Shown in pieces: positions 60,217 through 64,000 of a DNA stretch of 64,000 nucleotides. This stretch comes from Xylophilus rhododendri. GTDB lineage: Bacteria; Pseudomonadota; Gammaproteobacteria; Burkholderiales; Burkholderiaceae_C. The notes beneath the pieces are model-generated. The model worked only from the letters and a program-made list of their open reading frames with translations, did no database searches and had not been told where the DNA came from. The stretch covers positions 4,588,001 to 4,652,000 of the forward strand of contig NZ_CP047650.1 of assembly GCF_009906855.1 (NCBI RefSeq), written 5' to 3'. Positions within the stretch are counted from its first letter, which is position 1; each line of letters starts with the position of its first letter. The position numbers were made by a program, and so were the translations under genes.

Positions 60217-61343
60217 TGAACGAACAGGACTTTCTTCCCTTCACCCGCCCGTCCATCGACGAGTTGACCATCGCCGAAGTGGGCGAGGTGCTGCGCTCCG
60301 GCTGGATCACCACCGGCCCGCGCTGCGCCGCGCTGGAGGCGGCCCTGTCCGAGCGCTTCGGGGGCCGGCCGGTGCGCCTGGTCAACTCGGCCACGGCGGC
60401 GCTGGAACTGGCGCTGCGCCTGTGCGGCATCGGGCCGGGCGACGAGGTCATCACCACGCCGCTGTCCTGGGTGGCCACGGCCAATGTGATCCTGGCGGTG
60501 GGTGCCACGCCGATCTTCGTGGATGTCGATCCGCTCACCCGCAACATCGACCTGGATGCGGCCGAGGCGGCGGTGACGCCGCGCACGGCCGCCATCATCC
60601 CGGTGGACCTGGCCGGCTTGCCTGTGGACCGCGACCGGCTGCAGGCCCTGGCCGCGCGCCACGGCCTGCGGGTGATCGAGGATGCGGCCCAGTCCTTCGG
60701 CGCCAGCTGGCGGGGCCGCGAGATCGGCAGCACCGGCGACCTGGTCGCCTTCAGTTTCCATGCCAACAAGAACCTCACCAGCGGCGAGGGCGGCTGCCTG
60801 GTGCTGCGCAACCAGGCCGAGGCAACGGCCTTCGAGCGCCTGCGGCTGCAGGGGGTGGAGCGTTTTCCCGACGGCACGTTGGAGGTGAAGGCCTGGGGCG
60901 GCAAGGCCAATATGACCGACATCGCCGCGGCCATCGCGCTGGGCCAGCTGCGCTCCATCGACGGTTTCACCGCACGGCGGCGCGCACTGGCGCGGCAGTA
61001 CTTCGAGCGCTGGAACCGCGGCGCCGGCTTCGAGCTGCCGCCGGACGATTTCGACAACAGCAACTGGCACATGTTCCAGCCCCTGCTGCCGCGTGCCACG
61101 GCGGCGCGGCGCGGCGAATTCATCGGCGCAATGCGTGCCCAGGGCATAGGCGTGGGGGTGCATTACCCGGCCATGCATCTCTTTGGCCTGTTCCGCGGCC
61201 TGGGCTGGCAGGCCGGCCAGTTCCCGGTGGCCGAGGACATCGGCGCGCGCACCGTCACCCTGCCGCTGTTCCCGGCCATGGCGGACGCCGATGTGGCGCG
61301 TGTCTGCACCGCGGCCGCCCGCGCCGTCGGATGCCTGCGATGA
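60216..61343 (+). CDS. arnB: UDP-4-amino-4-deoxy-L-arabinose aminotransferase ArnB
   Basis: A 375-aa PLP enzyme of the DegT/ArnB family. The opening DFLPFTRPSIDELTIAEVGEVLRSGWITTGPRCAALEAAL is highly typical of ArnB. The PLP site includes NSATAALELALRL and EDAAQSFGA, with the Schiff-base Lys185 in FHANKNLTSGEGG. It converts UDP-4-keto-arabinose to UDP-L-Ara4N using glutamate. Its ATG overlaps the flippase stop (TGATG). Confidence 0.93.
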   Translation: MNEQDFLPFTRPSIDELTIAEVGEVLRSGWITTGPRCAALEAALSERFGGRPVRLVNSATAALELALRLCGIGPGDEVITTPLSWVATANVILAVGATPIFVDVDPLTRNIDLDAAEAAVTPRTAAIIPVDLAGLPVDRDRLQALAARHGLRVIEDAAQSFGASWRGREIGSTGDLVAFSFHANKNLTSGEGGCLVLRNQAEATAFERLRLQGVERFPDGTLEVKAWGGKANMTDIAAAIALGQLRSIDGFTARRRALARQYFERWNRGAGFELPPDDFDNSNWHMFQPLLPRATAARRGEFIGAMRAQGIGVGVHYPAMHLFGLFRGLGWQAGQFPVAEDIGARTVTLPLFPAMADADVARVCTAAARAVGCLR

Positions 61344-61354
61344 AGGAGTCCACG

Positions 61355-62347
61355 ATGACCACCGTCTTTCCCGCCGAGTCGGCGCTGCACCGCTGGATCG
61401 CCGACGAGATCGACCAGCCCGCGCTGAGTGTGGTGATCCCCGTCTACAACGAGGCCGACGGCCTGCCGGCGCTGTTCGAGCGGCTCTACGCCGCGCTCGA
61501 CGCGCTGGGCCAGCCCTACGAAGTCATCTTCGTGGACGACGGCAGCCAGGACCGCTCGGCCGCCGTGCTGGGCCGCCAGTTCGAGGCCCGGCCGGAGGTG
61601 ACCCGGGTGGTGCTGCTCGAAGGCAACTTCGGCCAGCACCGCGCCATCCTCGCCGGCTTCGAGCGATGCCGCGGCCAGCGCATCGTGACGCTGGACGCCG
61701 ACCTGCAGAACCCGCCGGAAGACATCCCGCTGCTGCTGGCCGCCATGGATGCGGGCCACGACTGCGTGGGCTCCATCCGCCGCGACCGCCAGGACAAGAG
61801 CTGGCGCCGCTGGGCCTCGGCCGCCATGAACCGCATGCGCCGCCGGCTCACCGGCATCGTCATGACCGACCAGGGCTGCATGCTGCGCGCCTACAGCCGC
61901 CGGGTGGTGGACCTGATCAACCTCTGCCAGGAATCGAACACCTTCATCCCGGCCCTGGCCTGGCAGTTCGCCCAGAACCCGACCGAAGTCGTGGTGAGCC
62001 ACGAGGCGCGCCATGCCGGCGAATCCAAGTACTCGCTCTACAGCCTGATCCGGCTGAACTTCGACCTGGTGACCGGCTTCTCGGTGGTGCCGCTGCAGAT
62101 GTTCTCGGTGCTGGGCATGGCGGTGTCCATGCTGTCGGGCCTGCTCTTCGTGCTGCTGGCGGCGCGGCGCATCTTCCTGGGGCCGGAGGAGGGCGGCACC
62201 TTCACCCTGTTCGCCCTGCTGTTCTTCTTCGTCGGGCTGGCGCTGCTGGGCATCGGCCTGCTGGGCGAGTACGTGGGCCGCATCTACCAGGAGGTGCGCG
62301 GCCGGCCGCGCTACGTGGTGCGGGCGGTGCTGGAGAAGAAGCCATGA
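61355..62347 (+). CDS. arnC: Undecaprenyl-phosphate 4-deoxy-4-formamido-L-arabinose transferase ArnC
   Basis: A 330-aa GT2 glycosyltransferase with two C-terminal membrane helices (about 235-260 and 275-300). Catalytic parts are LSVVIPVYNEADGLPALFERL, VIFVDDGSQDRSA, GNFGQHRAILAGFERCRGQRIVTLDADLQNPPEDI, and MTDQGCMLRAYSR. It puts Ara4FN on undecaprenyl phosphate at the inner leaflet. ATG 61355 has AAGGAG six bases before it; ATGs at 61331 and 61340 do not. It overlaps the following formyltransferase gene. Confidence 0.93.
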   Translation: MTTVFPAESALHRWIADEIDQPALSVVIPVYNEADGLPALFERLYAALDALGQPYEVIFVDDGSQDRSAAVLGRQFEARPEVTRVVLLEGNFGQHRAILAGFERCRGQRIVTLDADLQNPPEDIPLLLAAMDAGHDCVGSIRRDRQDKSWRRWASAAMNRMRRRLTGIVMTDQGCMLRAYSRRVVDLINLCQESNTFIPALAWQFAQNPTEVVVSHEARHAGESKYSLYSLIRLNFDLVTGFSVVPLQMFSVLGMAVSMLSGLLFVLLAARRIFLGPEEGGTFTLFALLFFFVGLALLGIGLLGEYVGRIYQEVRGRPRYVVRAVLEKKP

Positions 62348-63297
62348 AGAGGGCCATCGTCTTCGCCTACCACCAGGTGGGTGTGCGCTGCCTGAAGGTG
62401 CTGCTCGATGCCGGGGTGCGGGTCGACCTGGTGGTGACCCACCGCGACCAGCCGGGCGAGAACATCTGGTTCGACAGCGTGGCCGCGCTGGCGCAGGAGC
62501 ACGGCATCGACTGCATCGCGCCCGATGACGCCAATGCGCCCGAGGTGCTGGCGCGCGGCGCCGCGCTGCAGCCGGACTTCGTCTTCTCCTTTTATTTCCG
62601 CCAGATGCTCAAGGAACCCTGGCTGCTGCTGCCGCGCCTGGGCGCCTGGAACATGCACGGCTCGCTGCTGCCGCAGTTCCGCGGCCGGGTGCCGGTCAAC
62701 TGGGCGGTGATCGAGGGCGCGCGCGCCACCGGCGCCACCCTGCATGCGATGGAGATCAAGCCCGATGCCGGCGCCATCGCCGGCCAGTTCGCCGTGCCCA
62801 TCCTGGGCGACGACACGGCCGCCGAGGTGTTCGCCAAGGTGGTGGTGGCGTCCGAACTGGTGCTGGTGCGGGCCCTGCCGGGGCTGCTGGGCGGCACGGC
62901 GGTGCTGTCGCCGCAGCGCCTGTCGGACGGCCGCTACTACGGCGGCCGCAAGCCGGAGGACGGGCGCATTCCCGCCGACGGCAGCGCCCAGCGCATCCAC
63001 GACCTGGTGCGTGCCCTGGCGCCGCCGTATCCGCCGGCCTTTCTCGACATCGCCGGCCGGCGTGTGTTCATCGAACGCAGCCTGCGTGCGGCAGGGCTGC
63101 CGCAGCTGCCTGGCCAGGGCCTGCGCCTGGCCTGCCACGAAGGCCGGCTCTGGCTGCTGGCCGGCGACGGCAGCCTGCTGCGCATCCTGCGGGCGACGGT
63201 GGACGGCCAACTGCTCGACCCCGCTCTTTTCCTCTCCCTCTTCGGCAGCGCCATCGTCGCGGCCGACACCTCGGCGGCACCAAGCCCCATCTGCTGA
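62344..63297 (+). CDS. arnA: UDP-L-Ara4N formyltransferase (ArnA N-terminal domain as a separate protein)
   Basis: A 317-aa formyltransferase. The catalytic Asn and His lie in GAWNMHGSLLPQFRGRVPVNWAVIEG, and the catalytic Asp in IKPDAGAIAGQ; formyl comes from 10-formyltetrahydrofolate. In Escherichia coli this is the N-terminal half of the bifunctional ArnA. Here it ends in its own stop, nine bases before the dehydrogenase-decarboxylase gene. Its ATG overlaps the arnC stop. Confidence 0.9.
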   Translation: MKRAIVFAYHQVGVRCLKVLLDAGVRVDLVVTHRDQPGENIWFDSVAALAQEHGIDCIAPDDANAPEVLARGAALQPDFVFSFYFRQMLKEPWLLLPRLGAWNMHGSLLPQFRGRVPVNWAVIEGARATGATLHAMEIKPDAGAIAGQFAVPILGDDTAAEVFAKVVVASELVLVRALPGLLGGTAVLSPQRLSDGRYYGGRKPEDGRIPADGSAQRIHDLVRALAPPYPPAFLDIAGRRVFIERSLRAAGLPQLPGQGLRLACHEGRLWLLAGDGSLLRILRATVDGQLLDPALFLSLFGSAIVAADTSAAPSPIC

Positions 63298-63306
63298 AAG
63301 CGTCCC

Positions 63307-64000
63307 ATGCTCAAAATCCTCATCGTCGGCGTCAACGGTTTCATCGGCCACCACCTGACCCGTGCCATTCTGGAGACCACCGACTGGGAGGTCTACGGCA
63401 TGGACATGCAGACCGACCGCGTCGCGCCCTGGCTGAAGCATCCGCGTTTCCATTTCGCCGAGGGCGACATCACCATCAACAAGGAGTGGATCGAATACCA
63501 CGTGCGCAAGTGCGACGTGGTGCTGCCCCTGGTGGCCATCGCCACGCCGGCCACCTATGTGAGCGATCCGCTGCGGGTGTTCGAACTCGACTTCGAGGCC
63601 AACCTGCCCATCGTGCGCCACTGCGTGCGCTACGGAAAACGCGTGATCTTCCCCTCGACCAGCGAGGTCTACGGCATGTGCGAGGACGAACAGTTCGACG
63701 CCGAGGCCTCCAACATGGTCTACGGCCCGATCAACAAGCCGCGCTGGATCTACGCCTGCTCCAAGCAGCTGATGGACCGGGTGATCCACGCCTACGGCAT
63801 GCAGGAAGGGCTGCGCTACACCCTGTTCCGCCCCTTCAACTGGATCGGCCCGGGCCTGGACAGCCTGCACACGCCCAAGGAGGGCTCCAGCCGCGTCATC
63901 ACCCAGTTCCTGGGCCATATCGTGCGCGGCGAGCCGATCCGGCTGGTGGACGGCGGCAGCCAGCAGCGCGCCTTCACCTATGTGGACGACGGCATCTCGG
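63307..64000 (+). CDS. arnA: UDP-glucuronic acid dehydrogenase/decarboxylase (ArnA C-terminal domain), partial
   Basis: Partial at the window end (first 231 residues). It is an extended SDR enzyme with the NAD motif [10 protein letters not shown] at residues 8-17. The catalytic Ser/Glu pair lies in [10 protein letters not shown], and [12 protein letters not shown] carries the Tyr-x3-Lys. It oxidises and decarboxylates UDP-glucuronate to UDP-4-keto-pentose, the first step of Ara4N synthesis after UDP-glucose dehydrogenase. The decarboxylation arginine near the C-terminus falls outside the window. Split from the formyltransferase, unlike in enterobacteria. Confidence 0.93.
   Translation, partial: MLKILIVGVNGFIGHHLTRAILETTDWEVYGMDMQTDRVAPWLKHPRFHFAEGDITINKEWIEYHVRKCDVVLPLVAIATPATYVSDPLRVFELDFEANLPIVRHCVRYGKRVIFPSTSEVYGMCEDEQFDAEASNMVYGPINKPRWIYACSKQLMDRVIHAYGMQEGLRYTLFRPFNWIGPGLDSLHTPKEGSSRVITQFLGHIVRGEPIRLVDGGSQQRAFTYVDDGIS

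Overview
This 64 kb window is chromosomal DNA from a GC-rich betaproteobacterium. Gene content and order point to Burkholderiales, probably Comamonadaceae: rpsP-rimM-trmD-rplS followed by a CoA pyrophosphatase and a CbiB-like gene; orn, an M48 protease, a pterin dehydratase and rsgA together; and a Bug-type periplasmic receptor. I see no tRNA, rRNA, CRISPR array, insertion sequence or prophage. Genes are tightly packed, with many ATGA-type overlaps and convergent stop codons that touch or overlap.

Region by region: 0-7.6 kb holds rarA, a branched-chain amino acid ABC transporter (livHMGF, no binding protein), an outer-membrane barrel and a DUF47-pit phosphate uptake pair behind a Pho-box-like site. 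7.6-19.3 kb is housekeeping: a small membrane protein and acetyltransferase, the rpsP-rimM-trmD-rplS cluster with its own leader, terminators and an internal promoter, a Nudix hydrolase, a CbiB-like protein, a frameshifted hisC, rsgA, phhB, an M48 protease, orn and an RhlE-type helicase with a long structured leader. 19.3-28.7 kb is accessory: a duplicated-sensor diguanylate cyclase, two MFS exporters, an orphan FlgH-like L-ring gene (frameshifted) with unknown lipoprotein and 142-aa partners, a chemoreceptor and a TetR regulator. 28.7-34.7 kb is an iron-uptake locus (lipoprotein hydrolase, Fur-type site, fecI-fecR and a TonB receptor with signalling domain) and a voltage-gated K+ channel with a zinc-ribbon tail. 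34.7-43.9 kb has a frameshifted MarR regulator, a Cache-GGDEF protein, a Dus enzyme, a poly-glycine lipoprotein, PPK2, a phytase-like esterase and a BASS transporter.

43.9-50.5 kb pairs an Lrp-type regulator with a divergent acetolactate synthase, then carries assimilatory nitrite reductase nirBD with a NIT-domain sensor that lacks ANTAR. 50.5-54.4 kb is a putative tartrate (or tartrate ester) catabolic unit: tartrate dehydrogenase, Bug receptor, secreted SGNH hydrolase and LysR regulator. 54.5-64 kb has a hybrid histidine kinase diverging from a long lipid A modification operon: two PAP2 phosphatases, arnT, one EmrE-like flippase subunit, arnB, arnC and a split arnA. The operon runs off the window, with arnD and ugd not yet seen.

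Three genes (hisC, flgH-like, marR) each need one extra G in a short G run to restore the reading frame. That shared pattern suggests consensus errors at least as strongly as real pseudogenes. The least explained items are the orphan FlgH cluster with its AT-rich upstream region, the structured leaders of rpsP, the RhlE-type helicase and nirB, and the double PAP2 genes in the Ara4N operon.
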